Assembly: GCF_012927455.1 (NCBI RefSeq)
Contig: NZ_JABBPE010000017.1
Span: 39,082 to 103,081 of the forward strand
Length of the DNA stretch: 64,000 nt
Direction of reading: 5' to 3'
DNA from: Polaromonas sp.
Lineage (GTDB): Bacteria > Pseudomonadota > Gammaproteobacteria > Burkholderiales > Burkholderiaceae_C
The notes under the pieces were generated by a model that was given only the letters and a program-made list of their open reading frames with translations, ran no database searches and was not told the origin of the DNA. The translations under genes were made by a program, and so were the position numbers. Shown piece after piece: positions 51,043 to 60,800 of this stretch; within the stretch, counting starts at the first letter, position 1, and each line of letters opens with the position of its first letter.

Positions 51043-52436
51043 GCGCGCGCTGTCGCCAGCGCAGCCAGGGCAGTCACGTCGGCAGAGTCACCAAGCGCCC
51101 AGCAGGCGCCGATCAGCGCACTGCTCCGGGCTGCACCGAGCAGCGCGTCCGTCAAGCCATGGAATTTCGCTTCCAGCTGGGCATCAGTCATGGGGTTTTC
51201 CAGCGAGCCGATGGCGTGCTTGACGAACACATGCACGCGCCGGCCGCCCTTCAGCACCGCCGTCACGTCGGCGCTGGCCTCGTCAATCGAGTCATCGACC
51301 GTGGCGACGACCTTGCGGCGCAGCGTCACCATGTCGGCGCGGTTGACGATCTCGTCGGAGAACTCTTCTTCGGCGGCGTGGCCAAAGGTCAGGCCGGCGG
51401 CGCAGCCGTGGTACACGCTGAACTTGGCCTGCAGGCCGTCGACCGGTTCCTTCTTGCCGGTAAGCTCCAGCACCAGCGAATGCACCTTGAGTTCGATGCG
51501 CTCGACCTGCTCGGGCGCGATGCCTTCTTTGGCAAATATTTCTCGCAATTGCGCGCAGGCGTCAATGCTGGGGTGAATCACGATGCCGCAGGCAAAAGGC
51601 TTGTAGCTGTTGAACGAGATTTCAAAGCGCTGGCCAAGCTCGCCGGTGATCTCAAGCCAGTCGTTTTTGGTCGAGACGGTCTGCATCATGCCGCGCGGCG
51701 CCTCCAGCGCTTTCGGGCTGGCGGTAAAACCCTGGCTGGCCAGCAGCGCCGACATCAAGCCGGCACGCGCGGCGGCGCCGGGGTGAAACGGCTTGGTCAT
51801 GGTGCCAAACTGCTCGCGCATGCCGACCGGCTGCGAGGCCGCGATGCCCAGCGCCATGGCGGTTTGCTGCGTATCGAGCTTGAGCAGGCGGGCGCAGGCG
51901 GCGGCGGCGCCCAGTGTGCCGGTCGAGCCGGTGATGTGCCAGCCGCGGTCGTAATGCTCGGGGTACATCGCGTTGCCGACGCGGCAAGACACGTCAATGC
52001 CAATGACCAGCGCGTCAATGACATCGCGGCCCGATGCCTTGGTGTGCTCAGCCAGCGCCAGCACGCTTGATGCCACCGGCCCGGCCGGGTGGATGATGGT
52101 TTTCAGGTGCGTGTCGTCAAAGTCAAAGGTGTGCGAGCTGATGCCGTTGAGCAGCGCCGCGCTGGCCATGTCGACCTTCTCGGGCCGGCCCAGTACGCTG
52201 GCCTGCGCCGCCGGCTGCAGCAGGTTAACGGCCGCCAGCGCCGCCTCTAGCGCTTCGTGCCGCGCCGCACCGACGGCGCAGCCCAGCCAGTTCATGAAGG
52301 TGCGGTGTGCTTCGTGGTCCACCGCAGCGCTCCAGCCGCCGGCCCGATAGCCGGGGTGCGTGGCAACGAATTCGGCCAGGATTTGGGTGACGAGGGGAGC
52401 GTTGTGGTCGGCAGCGACCTGGGTATTGCGGGCCAT
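51039..52436 (-). CDS. MmgE/PrpD family protein
   Basis: 465 residues from the ATG at 52436 (ARNTQVAADHNAPLV); an upstream extension would translate a dispersed repeat and is rejected. Family features: FMNWLGCAVGAARHEALEAA, NGISSHTFDFDDTHLKTIIH, HYDRGWHITGSTGTLGAAAA, and FKPFACGIVIHPSIDA-like FNSYKPFACGIVIHPS. Members include 2-methylcitrate dehydratase and related hydratases or isomerases. It probably acts on a carboxylate imported via the Bug receptor encoded just upstream. Confidence 0.9.
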   Translation of the reverse strand: MARNTQVAADHNAPLVTQILAEFVATHPGYRAGGWSAAVDHEAHRTFMNWLGCAVGAARHEALEAALAAVNLLQPAAQASVLGRPEKVDMASAALLNGISSHTFDFDDTHLKTIIHPAGPVASSVLALAEHTKASGRDVIDALVIGIDVSCRVGNAMYPEHYDRGWHITGSTGTLGAAAACARLLKLDTQQTAMALGIAASQPVGMREQFGTMTKPFHPGAAARAGLMSALLASQGFTASPKALEAPRGMMQTVSTKNDWLEITGELGQRFEISFNSYKPFACGIVIHPSIDACAQLREIFAKEGIAPEQVERIELKVHSLVLELTGKKEPVDGLQAKFSVYHGCAAGLTFGHAAEEEFSDEIVNRADMVTLRRKVVATVDDSIDEASADVTAVLKGGRRVHVFVKHAIGSLENPMTDAQLEAKFHGLTDALLGAARSSALIGACWALGDSADVTALAALATARA

Positions 52437-52475
52437 GGTGTCTTTCGGCAATCGTCTTGCCAGGAGTGAATATTT

Positions 52476-52523
52476 GCTATTAAAAACATAGCTGCTTGCG
52501 CCCGTTCTATATGGGCTGCAGCC
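52476..52523. repeat. Dispersed palindromic repeat, reverse orientation
   Basis: GCTATTAAAAACATAGC, TGCTTGCGCCCGTT, ATATGGGCTGCAGCC. One of the best-preserved copies; lies between the Bug receptor and MmgE/PrpD genes. Confidence 0.88.
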
Positions 52524-52554
52524 AATATTTTTCCAAATTCTGGGGACTGGCGCG

Positions 52555-53535
52555 TTAGCTGTCGAGTTGTATGTTCCGCTCGCGCGCCAGCTTGCTCCAG
52601 CGGGCAATGTCGGCCCGTATGAATTCACCGAACTGTTCCGGTGACATGACGATAGGCTCGACCGCTTCCACCGACAGTTTTTCGCGCAGGTCGGGCGCCT
52701 TGAGCACGGTTGCCAGCGTCTCGTTGAGCTGTTTGACTATTGGCGACGGCATGCCGGCCGGGCCGACCACGCCGTACCACTGCTGCGCATCAAAACCCTT
52801 GAAGCCGGACTCGTCGAGCGTCGGCAGATCCTTGAACTGCGGGTGGCGCTGCATGCCGGTCACGGCCAGCGGCCGCACCCGGCCCGAGCGGATATGCGGC
52901 AGCGCGGCAGCCAGGCCCGGGAACATGGCCTGGGTCTGTCCGCCTATCAGGTCAGTGAAGGCAGGCGCTATGCCGCGGTAGGGAATGTGCACCATGAAGG
53001 AGTTGATCTGCTGCTTGAACAGCTCCATCGTCAGGTGCGTCAGCGAACCGGCGCCAGCTGAGCCGTAGCTCACCTTGCCGGGATTTTTGCGCAGGTACTC
53101 GATGAATTCCTTGACGTTGTTGACTGGCAGCGCGGCGTTGACCACCAGCACATTGGGCGTGCCGCCTATCATGCCGATCGGCGTGAAGTCCTTGACCGCG
53201 TCGTAAGGCAGCTTGCGTGTGGCCGGGCTGGTTCCGTGCGTGGCGACATAACCTTGCATCAGCGTGTAGCCGTCGGGCGCGGCGCGTGCCGTGGCCTGCG
53301 CGGCAATCACGCCGCCGCCGCCGCCCTGGTTGTCGACGATGAAACTCTGCTTGAGCAGAGCGCCCCAGCGCTCGGTCACGGTGCGGCCCACCATGTCGCT
53401 GCCGCCGCCGGCTGCCACCGGCACGATGTAGCGTATCGGTTTGGCCGGGTAACCGGCTTGAGCGCTCTGCGCCAACACCAGGCTGGGGGCATACATCAGC
53501 GCCGGAGCGGCGCGCAGCAGGCTGCGTCGTTTCAT
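52555..53535 (-). CDS. Bug-family solute-binding receptor (TctC-like)
   Basis: 326 residues with a signal peptide (cleavage near SAQA-GYPAKPI). The mature start YPAKPIRYIVPVAAGGGSDM is diagnostic for the family, with GYTLMQGYVATHG, PYDAVKDFTPIGMI and the SYGSAGAGSLTHL loop. These periplasmic receptors bind carboxylates; many are orphans without TctAB genes, as here. SD AGGAGA precedes the ATG at 53535. Confidence 0.92.
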   Translation of the reverse strand: MKRRSLLRAAPALMYAPSLVLAQSAQAGYPAKPIRYIVPVAAGGGSDMVGRTVTERWGALLKQSFIVDNQGGGGGVIAAQATARAAPDGYTLMQGYVATHGTSPATRKLPYDAVKDFTPIGMIGGTPNVLVVNAALPVNNVKEFIEYLRKNPGKVSYGSAGAGSLTHLTMELFKQQINSFMVHIPYRGIAPAFTDLIGGQTQAMFPGLAAALPHIRSGRVRPLAVTGMQRHPQFKDLPTLDESGFKGFDAQQWYGVVGPAGMPSPIVKQLNETLATVLKAPDLREKLSVEAVEPIVMSPEQFGEFIRADIARWSKLARERNIQLDS

Positions 53536-53568
53536 GATTTGTCTCCTTTTTTTTGACTTTTTGACTTC

Positions 53569-54279
53569 TTACGCGGCGGCCGTATTCAAAGTCGCGGCCT
53601 GCAGCAAACGCTCGTAGGCGTCGCCGACGTGGCGCGCCATCAGCGCCTCGCAGCGCGCCGCATCGGCATCGCGCAAGGCCTGCACCAGCTCGACATGCTC
53701 GGCCACCGAAGCCTGCATGCCAATGTCTTGCGCCAGATTCTTCAGGCGTGACAGATGCAGCTTCTGCACGATGCCGCGGTAGCTGTCAGAGAGCTGGTGG
53801 TTGCCGGCCGACTCGACAATCGCCCAGTGAAAACGCAGGTTTTCGGAGTAGTAGCGCGGCACATCGAGATCGTTTGCGGCCTGCCGCATGGCCTGCATCG
53901 CGCTGTCGAGCAGCGCCAGCAGCGGCTCGCGCCGGGCGGCGGGCAAGCCAGCAGCGCAGCGTCCGGCAAAGCCGTCAAGCAGACCGCGCAGCTGGTACAG
54001 GTCGCGAATCTCGGCGGCATCAAGCTGGCGCACAAAAACGCCCGAATGCTTGCGCGACACCACCAGCCCCGAGCTTTCCAGCTCGCGCAAGGCCTCGCGC
54101 ACCGGCACCCGCGAGACCTGCAGCCGGCTCGCCACATCGGGTTCATTGATGCGCTGACCCGGCTTGAGCACGCCCTTGAGAATCAGCGCCAGCATGTCGT
54201 CGCGCACCAGCTTGCACAGCGAGGTGTCACGTACATCGTTAAAACGGGCGGCTGAAGATTCGGTGAGCCAGGGCAGCAT
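53569..54279 (-). CDS. GntR-family regulator, FadR/FCD type
   Basis: 236 residues. Winged helix: RINEPDVASRLQVSRVPVRE and LRELESSGLVVSRKHSGVFV. The FCD effector domain follows (DLYQLRGLLDGFAGRCAAG, FHWAIVESAGNHQLSDSYRG). It lies just upstream of the Bug receptor gene (33 bp) and probably controls the receptor, MmgE/PrpD and the former dehydrogenase in response to a carboxylate. Confidence 0.92.
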   Translation of the reverse strand: MLPWLTESSAARFNDVRDTSLCKLVRDDMLALILKGVLKPGQRINEPDVASRLQVSRVPVREALRELESSGLVVSRKHSGVFVRQLDAAEIRDLYQLRGLLDGFAGRCAAGLPAARREPLLALLDSAMQAMRQAANDLDVPRYYSENLRFHWAIVESAGNHQLSDSYRGIVQKLHLSRLKNLAQDIGMQASVAEHVELVQALRDADAARCEALMARHVGDAYERLLQAATLNTAAA

Positions 54280-54345
54280 GGGATTTTAAAAAGGGATTTG
54301 TAATATCGTATACGAAAGAGGTGCCTATATCTTGAGTTTTTACCC

Positions 54346-54495
54346 ATGGTTTACGCGATGACCGCGCACACTGATCAGGCCGATCACACCGATGCGGCCT
54401 GTTTCTTGAACAAAAAAGCAGTTGAAGCCCTACTGACGGAGCGCTGGCGCGTCTTTCTTTCTAAAAGACCCGCACCTGTCAAGCCAGACGCCTAG
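54346..54495 (+). CDS. Possible small protein, 49 aa
   Basis: An open frame from the ATG at 54346 (an inner ATG at 54358 is possible) to TAG at 54495, reading TAHTDQADHTDAACFLNKKA and so on. It is divergent from the GntR gene and ends 3 bp before the convergent membrane-protein gene. No recognised family and no clear ribosome site. Confidence 0.25.
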   Translation: MVYAMTAHTDQADHTDAACFLNKKAVEALLTERWRVFLSKRPAPVKPDA

Positions 54496-54498
54496 CCC

Positions 54499-54813
54499 TC
54501 AGGGCAGGCGCCTGTCTCTGCGCACTTCGCGTACTTCGACGTCCACCACCTCGCCAGTGCCGGGGCTGACTGAGGAGGTTTCGCGGGCAGGGCCGCCTGA
54601 CCACATACCCTGGGGTGAGAAACGCTGAAAGCGCCGGAACTGGCCAAACATCATGGCCGGCGTCGAAGGGCGGCCCGTGATTAGCGATATGAGCAGGCTG
54701 AAGGCCACGTAAATCATGGCCGCCAGCAGCAGGCTGAGGGCAAAGAGGGCGGCGAGCAGGCCGAAAACCAGTTTCAGAACAAATCGCAAGACGCTGCTGA
54801 TAAAGCTGGGCAC
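54499..54813 (-). CDS. Small membrane protein, 104 aa
   Basis: A long hydrophobic stretch (about residues 8-45, LKLVFGLLAALFALSLLLAA and on) is followed by a polar tail with GQFRRFQRFSPQGMW and a charged end VDVEVREVRRDRRLP. Probably two membrane helices with a cytosolic tail. I do not know a family name. Confidence 0.7.
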   Translation of the reverse strand: MPSFISSVLRFVLKLVFGLLAALFALSLLLAAMIYVAFSLLISLITGRPSTPAMMFGQFRRFQRFSPQGMWSGGPARETSSVSPGTGEVVDVEVREVRRDRRLP

Positions 54814-54978
54814 GTATGAATCCTTTAAGGTGTTTATATGCAGGCGGGCGGCGCGGTTTTCAAGTCAGACGCGCAAAGCGGGGCGGTGGTTCCCGTGCTG
54901 CTTTGAATTAGCGGCGACCAGACAATTGAGCAACCAGCCTGACTAAAACATACAGCGGGCCGGTCCAGAGGCAGCACA

Positions 54979-55002
54979 CATCCTCCAAAAAGGAGGGTTT
55001 TT
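54979..55002 (+). terminator. Terminator-like hairpin
   Basis: CCTCC AAAAA GGAGG followed by GTTTTTT on the plus strand. No plus-strand gene reads into it, and ftsY ends on the other strand at 55010, so its use is unclear. Confidence 0.35.
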
Positions 55003-55009
55003 TGACCTG

Positions 55010-56167
55010 TCAAGCCAGCAGGGCCTGGGCAAATTCGCGCGCGTTGAAGGTTTCCAGGTCTTCGAGTTTTTCGCCTACGCCAATAAAGTAGACCGAAAGC
55101 GGGCGCAGTTGCGGGCTGGTCAGCGCGCGCTCGCGCGCCCACAGTGCAATGGCGGCCAGCACACCGCCCTTGGCCGTGCCGTCCAGTTTGGTGATGATCA
55201 GGCCGGTCAGCTGCAAGGTGTCGTCAAAGGCCTTGACCTGGGCTAATGCGTTCTGGCCGGTGTTGCCGTCCAGCACCAGCAGCACCTCGTGGGGGGCGGT
55301 GGCGTCGGCCTTTTGCACCACGCGTTTGATTTTTCTCAGCTCTTCCATCAGGTGCAGCTGCGTCGGCAGCCGCCCTGCGGTGTCGACCAGCACCACATCC
55401 TTGCCGCGCGCCTTGCCGGCGGTCACGGCATCAAAGCTGACGGCCGCCGGGTCGCCGCCTGCCTGGCTGACAATCTCGACCGTGTTGCGGTCGGCCCAGA
55501 CGCTGAGCTGCTCGCGCGCGGCGGCGCGAAAAGTGTCGGCAGCGGCCAGCAGCACCGACGCGCCCTCGTTGGCCAGATGCCGCGTCAGTTTGCCTATCGA
55601 GGTGGTTTTGCCGGCGCCGTTGACGCCTGTGACCATAATCACCGTGGGCTGGTACTGGCCTATTACCAGGGGCTTTTCCAGCGGCTTGAGCAACAGTGCC
55701 AGCGCTTCGATCAGCGCATTTTTGACGGCCACAGGATGCGTCATGCCGCCTTCCTTGACGCGGCGCTTGACGTCGGCCAGCAGGTGTTCGGTCGCCAGCA
55801 CGCCGGTGTCGGCCATCAGCAGCGCGGTTTCCAGGTCTTCGTAGAGCGCGTCGTCAATGCGACTGCCGGTAAAAACGCCGGAAATGCTGGCGCCGGTCTT
55901 GCGCAGGCCCGCTTGCAGTTTGCCAAGCCAGCGCTCGCGCTCGGGCGGCACCGTGCCCGGCGCAGCGGGCTCCGCAATGGCAATCGGCGTGACCAGCGCG
56001 CTGCCAATGAGGCCGCCGCCGCTATTGTTCGGGCGCGCTGGGCTAGCTGGCGGGCTGATCGGCAGCGCAGCTGCAGGCGCTGGCGCAAGGAACTCCGCTG
56101 CGGGCGTTGCAGCCGGCGTTGGCGTTGGCGCTGGAGTGGGGGATTTTTTTTTGAAAAAACTGAACAT
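55010..56167 (-). CDS. ftsY: Signal recognition particle receptor FtsY
   Basis: SRP receptor GTPase at the inner membrane. 385 residues from the ATG at 56167 (FSFFKKKSPTPAP), with a Pro/Ala-rich N-terminal A-domain, then the NG domain: GVNGAGKTTSIGKLTRHLA (G1), LLAAADTFRAAAREQL, DTAGRLPTQLHLMEEL (G3), ITKLDGTAKGG (G4) and the end YFIGVGEKLEDLETFNAREF. Divergent from the M16 peptidase gene with only 29 bp between starts. Confidence 0.96.
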   Translation of the reverse strand: MFSFFKKKSPTPAPTPTPAATPAAEFLAPAPAAALPISPPASPARPNNSGGGLIGSALVTPIAIAEPAAPGTVPPERERWLGKLQAGLRKTGASISGVFTGSRIDDALYEDLETALLMADTGVLATEHLLADVKRRVKEGGMTHPVAVKNALIEALALLLKPLEKPLVIGQYQPTVIMVTGVNGAGKTTSIGKLTRHLANEGASVLLAAADTFRAAAREQLSVWADRNTVEIVSQAGGDPAAVSFDAVTAGKARGKDVVLVDTAGRLPTQLHLMEELRKIKRVVQKADATAPHEVLLVLDGNTGQNALAQVKAFDDTLQLTGLIITKLDGTAKGGVLAAIALWARERALTSPQLRPLSVYFIGVGEKLEDLETFNAREFAQALLA

Positions 56168-56196
56168 TGGGTATGCTTGTGGAGTCATCCTATTCT

Positions 56197-57672
56197 ATGA
56201 AACACCCTGGGGCACTCCTCTTGAAGCTTTCAGTATCCCTTTCCCCCCGCCTTTCCCCTTTGCTTTTAACCACGCTGATGCTTTGCGTTGGCGCCAACGC
56301 TCTGGCACAGACCCCCGCCGCCATTCCGGTCGAGCAGTTCACGCTGGCCAACGGCCTGACGGTCATCGTCAAGCCCGACCACCGCGCGCCTACCGTCGCC
56401 CACATGCTGTGGGTGCGCGTCGGCTCGGTGGACGAAGTCGATGGCACATCGGGCGTGGCCCATGTGCTGGAACACATGCTGTTCAAGGGCACGCCGACGG
56501 TCAAGGCGGGCGAATTTTCCAGGCGGGTGGCCGCGCTGGGCGGGCGCGAAAACGCCTTCACCAGCCGCGACAACACCGGTTTTTACCAGCAGATTCCAGC
56601 CGCCAAACTGGAAGACGTGATGCGGTTGGAGTCGGACCGCTTTGCCAACAACCAGTGGGCTGATGAAGAATTCAAGCGCGAAATTGAAGTGGTCAAGGAA
56701 GAGCGCCGCATGCGTACCGAAGACTCGCCGCGCGCCATGCTGTATGAGCAGCTGTCGGCCATGACCTTCGTCGCCGCGCCGCAGCGCCGCCCCATCGTCG
56801 GCTGGATGAGCGACCTGGACGCCATGACGCCTGCCGATGCGCGCGACTTTTACAAGCGCTGGTACGTGCCGGCCAACGCCGCGCTGGTGGTGGCCGGCGA
56901 TGTGGAGGTGGCGCAGGTCAGGAAACTGGCCGAGAAATACTATGGCCGCATCGCCGCGCGCCCGGTGCCGGTGCGCAAGCCGCGCATAGAGCCTGAGCAG
57001 ACCGGCATGCGGCGTATGGAGTTCAAGGCGCCGGCCAGCCAGGCCTATGTCAGCATGGCTTTCAAGGTGCCCAGGCTGGAAGCGGCGGATCTGGCCGCTG
57101 CGGAGGGCAGCGAGGCGTTGCCTACCGCGGCAGCCAGTCGTGAGGCACTGGCTCTGACGGTGCTGGCCGCAGTGCTGGACGGCTATAGCGGCGCCCGGCT
57201 GGAGCGCGCGCTGATCCAGGGCGAGGGCCGCGTCGCTGACAGCGCCGGCGCCTCCAGTGGCTTGCTCGGCCGCGGGCCGCAGCTGTTCACGCTGGACGGC
57301 GTTCCGGCCGAGGACAAAACGACGCAGCAGGTGGCCGACGCGCTGCGCCAGCAGGTCGCGCTGATTGCGCGTGAGGGCGTCAGCGAGGCCGAACTCAATC
57401 GCGTCAAAACCCAGTGGGTCGCCAGCGAAACCTACAAGCTCGACTCGGTGTTCAGCCAGGCGCGTGAGCTGGGATCGAACTGGACCCTGGGCCTGCCGCT
57501 GGATGCCAGCACGCGCCTGATCGCCAGGCTGCGCAGCATCACCGGCGCCGAAGTGCAGGCGGTCGCCGCCAGGTATTTCGGCGACGACCAGCTGAGCATG
57601 GCGACTTTGCTGCCGCAGCCGGTAGACCCGAACCGCAAGCCACGCAAGTCCGCCGTGCCGCTGCGCCATTGA
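56197..57672 (+). CDS. M16 zinc peptidase, catalytic member
   Basis: 491 residues from the ATG at 56197 with a signal peptide (cleavage near NALAQ). Catalytic motif HVLEHMLFKG (HxxEH) at about residues 78-82 and the downstream Glu in FKREIEVVKEERRM. The second M16 domain contains SQAYVSMAFKVPRL. Periplasmic pitrilysin-like peptidase, forming a pair with the next gene's product, which lacks the motif. Confidence 0.92.
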   Translation: MKHPGALLLKLSVSLSPRLSPLLLTTLMLCVGANALAQTPAAIPVEQFTLANGLTVIVKPDHRAPTVAHMLWVRVGSVDEVDGTSGVAHVLEHMLFKGTPTVKAGEFSRRVAALGGRENAFTSRDNTGFYQQIPAAKLEDVMRLESDRFANNQWADEEFKREIEVVKEERRMRTEDSPRAMLYEQLSAMTFVAAPQRRPIVGWMSDLDAMTPADARDFYKRWYVPANAALVVAGDVEVAQVRKLAEKYYGRIAARPVPVRKPRIEPEQTGMRRMEFKAPASQAYVSMAFKVPRLEAADLAAAEGSEALPTAAASREALALTVLAAVLDGYSGARLERALIQGEGRVADSAGASSGLLGRGPQLFTLDGVPAEDKTTQQVADALRQQVALIAREGVSEAELNRVKTQWVASETYKLDSVFSQARELGSNWTLGLPLDASTRLIARLRSITGAEVQAVAARYFGDDQLSMATLLPQPVDPNRKPRKSAVPLRH

Positions 57673-57736
57673 GCCGCCCCGCCCCGCCCCACCTATGACC
57701 CTATTCGGTCCATCCTTTAGCCCATCGTCAGGTCCC

Positions 57737-59089
57737 ATGATTGCTATTAAAACCATAGCTGCTCGCGCCCGTTTTATATGCGCTGCAGGCCTTTTTGTTC
57801 CATTTTTTGCGATGGCGGCAATCCCCATCGAGCACTGGACCCAGGCCAGTGGCGCCAAGGTTTACCTGGTGCAAAGTCCGGCCATCGCCATGCTTGACGT
57901 GCAGATCGATTTTGACGCAGGCAGCCGGCGCGATCCGGTCGGCAAGGCGGGCCTGGCCAGCATGACGGCGGACATGCTGGACAAAGGCGTGCTGGCCAAG
58001 GATGGCGCGCCAGAACTGGATGAAAACGCGTTGAGCGAAGCCTGGGCTGATCTGGGTGCGCAATTCGGCGCCAGCGCCAGTGCGGACCGCATGAACTTTT
58101 CACTGCGTTCGCTGACCGACCCGGCGCTGCTGGACAAGGCTGTGGCGCTGGCTGCACGCGAGATTGCCGAGCCGTCCTTCCCCGAGCGCATCTGGTTGCG
58201 CGAACGCCAGCGCGTGCAGGCGGCGCTCAAGGAGTCTCTTACCCGCCCCGCCACGCTGGCCGGTCGCGCTTATGGCCCGGCAGTGTACGGCAGCCACCCC
58301 TATGGTTACGAGACCACTGAGGCGACGCTGGGGCAAATCAGCGTGGCCGATATGCAGGCGGCGCATGGTGCGGGCGTGGTCGCCTGCCGCGCGCGCATCA
58401 GCATGGTGGGGGCGGTGACGCGCGCGCAGGCCGATGCGATTGCCGCGCGCCTGCTGTCGCGCCTGCCGCAAGTCAACTGCGCCAGCTTGCCACCGACGCC
58501 CGTCGTGGCAGAGGTCGCGCCGCTGACCGAGGCGGTGGAAAAGCGCATTGCCTTTGACTCGGCGCAAGCGCATGTGCTGATAGGCCAGCCCGGCTACAAA
58601 CGCGCCGACCCCGACTATTTCGCGCTGACCCTGGGCAACTACATTCTGGGCGGCGGTGGCTTCGTGTCGCGGCTGACCAATGAGGTGCGCGAAAAACGCG
58701 GCCTGACCTACGGGGTGAGCAGCTATTTCGCGCCCGGCCTGCATGCCGGCAGTTTTACCGTGGGCTTGCAAACCCGGCCCGACCAGACCGCGCAGGCGGT
58801 CGAACTGGTGCGCCAGGTGGTGAAGGACTTTGTCGCGAAAGGGCCGACCGAGGCTGAACTGAAAGCCGCCAAGGACAACCTGATGGGCGGTTTTGCGCTG
58901 CGCATCGACAGCAACCGCAAGCTGCTCGACAACATATCGAGCATTGCGTGGAACAACCTGCCGCTCGACTACCTCGACACTTGGACCGAGCAGGTCAATA
59001 AAGTGAGCGTGGCCGACGTCAAGGCGGCGTTCGCGCGCAAGCTGCAGCCCGAAAAGATGGTGACTGTCATACTCGGCGCCGCACCATGA
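57737..59089 (+). CDS. M16 peptidase-like protein, non-catalytic partner
   Basis: 450 residues. The position of HxxEH reads LASMTADMLDKG, so it cannot bind zinc; the RLTNEVREKRGLTYGVSSYF motif of the substrate-binding M16 half is intact. The signal peptide IAIKTIAARARFICAAGLFV is coded by a dispersed-repeat copy beginning right at the ATG at 57737 (see findings). An in-frame start 42 bp upstream lacks signal-peptide character. Same strand as, and 64 bp after, the catalytic member; overlaps rsmD by ATGA. Confidence 0.9.
   Translation: MIAIKTIAARARFICAAGLFVPFFAMAAIPIEHWTQASGAKVYLVQSPAIAMLDVQIDFDAGSRRDPVGKAGLASMTADMLDKGVLAKDGAPELDENALSEAWADLGAQFGASASADRMNFSLRSLTDPALLDKAVALAAREIAEPSFPERIWLRERQRVQAALKESLTRPATLAGRAYGPAVYGSHPYGYETTEATLGQISVADMQAAHGAGVVACRARISMVGAVTRAQADAIAARLLSRLPQVNCASLPPTPVVAEVAPLTEAVEKRIAFDSAQAHVLIGQPGYKRADPDYFALTLGNYILGGGGFVSRLTNEVREKRGLTYGVSSYFAPGLHAGSFTVGLQTRPDQTAQAVELVRQVVKDFVAKGPTEAELKAAKDNLMGGFALRIDSNRKLLDNISSIAWNNLPLDYLDTWTEQVNKVSVADVKAAFARKLQPEKMVTVILGAAP
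57743..57791. repeat. Dispersed palindromic repeat coding a signal peptide
   Basis: GCTATTAAAACCATAGC, TGCTCGCGCCCGTT, ATATGCGCTGCAGGCC, reverse orientation; nearly identical to the non-coding copy at 52476-52523. It begins 6 bp after the start codon of the second M16 gene. Confidence 0.88.
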
Positions 59090-59808
59090 AATACACCCTT
59101 CTCAAACCCGCGAAACCCGCCGACGCACCCGTCGATAAACCAGCTTTTAAACCGTCACCCAAGCCCAAGGGTACGGCGCACCTCAAGCCGCCCGGCGAAA
59201 TCCGCATTATTGGCGGGCAGTACAAGCGCAGCAAGCTGCCGGTGCCCAGCAAGCCCGGCCTGCGCCCCACGCCGGACCGCGTGCGTGAAACCCTTTTCAA
59301 CTGGCTTGGGCAAGACCTGACGGGCTGGCGTTGTGCCGATGTGTTTGCCGGTACCGGCGCACTCGGCTTTGAAGCGGCTTCGCGCGGCGCCACCGAGGTC
59401 GTGCTGTGCGAGCAGGACGCGGCGCTGGTGCTGCAGCTCAAAGCCGTGCAGACGCGGCTGCAGGCCGGCATGGTCAAGGTAGAGCGCGGCGACGGTGTGA
59501 GCCTGCTGCGTCGCCTGAGCGCAGGCAGCATGCAGCTGGTGCTGCTGGACCCGCCCTTTGACTCCAAGCTGTTTGAGTCGGCCCTGAGCGCCGCCGCGCT
59601 GGCCATAGCGCCCGGCGGACTGGTGTATCTGGAGGCGCCCAAAGCCTGGCAGGACGCGGAGCTGCAGCCGCTGGGCCTGCGCGTGCACCGCAGCGGCAAG
59701 GCTGGCGCCGTGCATTTCCATTTGCTGGCCAGAAACGATTCAACGCCGGAAATGCCGAAAATGCCAGAAACGCCGCAGCCGGCGCCACTGAACGTGCCTG
59801 CCACTTGA
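59086..59808 (+). CDS. rsmD: 16S rRNA (guanine-966-N2)-methyltransferase
   Basis: 240 residues. Family hallmarks: IRIIGGQYKRSKLPVP, GLRPTPDRVRETLFNWL, VFAGTGALGFEAASRGA (SAM motif) and the N-methyltransferase motif LLDPPFDSKLFE. Longer Lys/Pro-rich ends on both sides than E. coli RsmD. Located directly before coaD, the usual order in many proteobacteria. Confidence 0.95.
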   Translation: MKYTLLKPAKPADAPVDKPAFKPSPKPKGTAHLKPPGEIRIIGGQYKRSKLPVPSKPGLRPTPDRVRETLFNWLGQDLTGWRCADVFAGTGALGFEAASRGATEVVLCEQDAALVLQLKAVQTRLQAGMVKVERGDGVSLLRRLSAGSMQLVLLDPPFDSKLFESALSAAALAIAPGGLVYLEAPKAWQDAELQPLGLRVHRSGKAGAVHFHLLARNDSTPEMPKMPETPQPAPLNVPAT

Positions 59809-59898
59809 ACTCGTGATGTCCACGTAATATCCCCGTAATGTCCGTGTTGCCGTGCGGGCCTGCCGGTACGCGCAGGCGCTGCGGCGCATAATTCCGGC

Positions 59899-60701
<803 letters not shown>

Positions 60702-60741
60702 CGTTAGAACCGCTGTTTCGGCTGTCTTAACAGGCCAAATA

Positions 60742-60790
60742 GGCCGTTAGCCGAGGTAAAACGTGCGTTGGTAGCTATTAAAAATATAGC
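60742..60790. repeat. Dispersed palindromic repeat
   Basis: GGCCGTTAGCCGAGG, GTGCGTTGGTAGCTATT, TATAGC, forward orientation. Marks the border between the housekeeping block and the integron. Confidence 0.75.
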
Positions 60791-60800
60791 GGAAAGATCA

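Noticed and set aside
56266..57858. 530-codon minus-strand frame
   Set aside because: Antisense to the catalytic M16 peptidase gene; no recognisable protein features.
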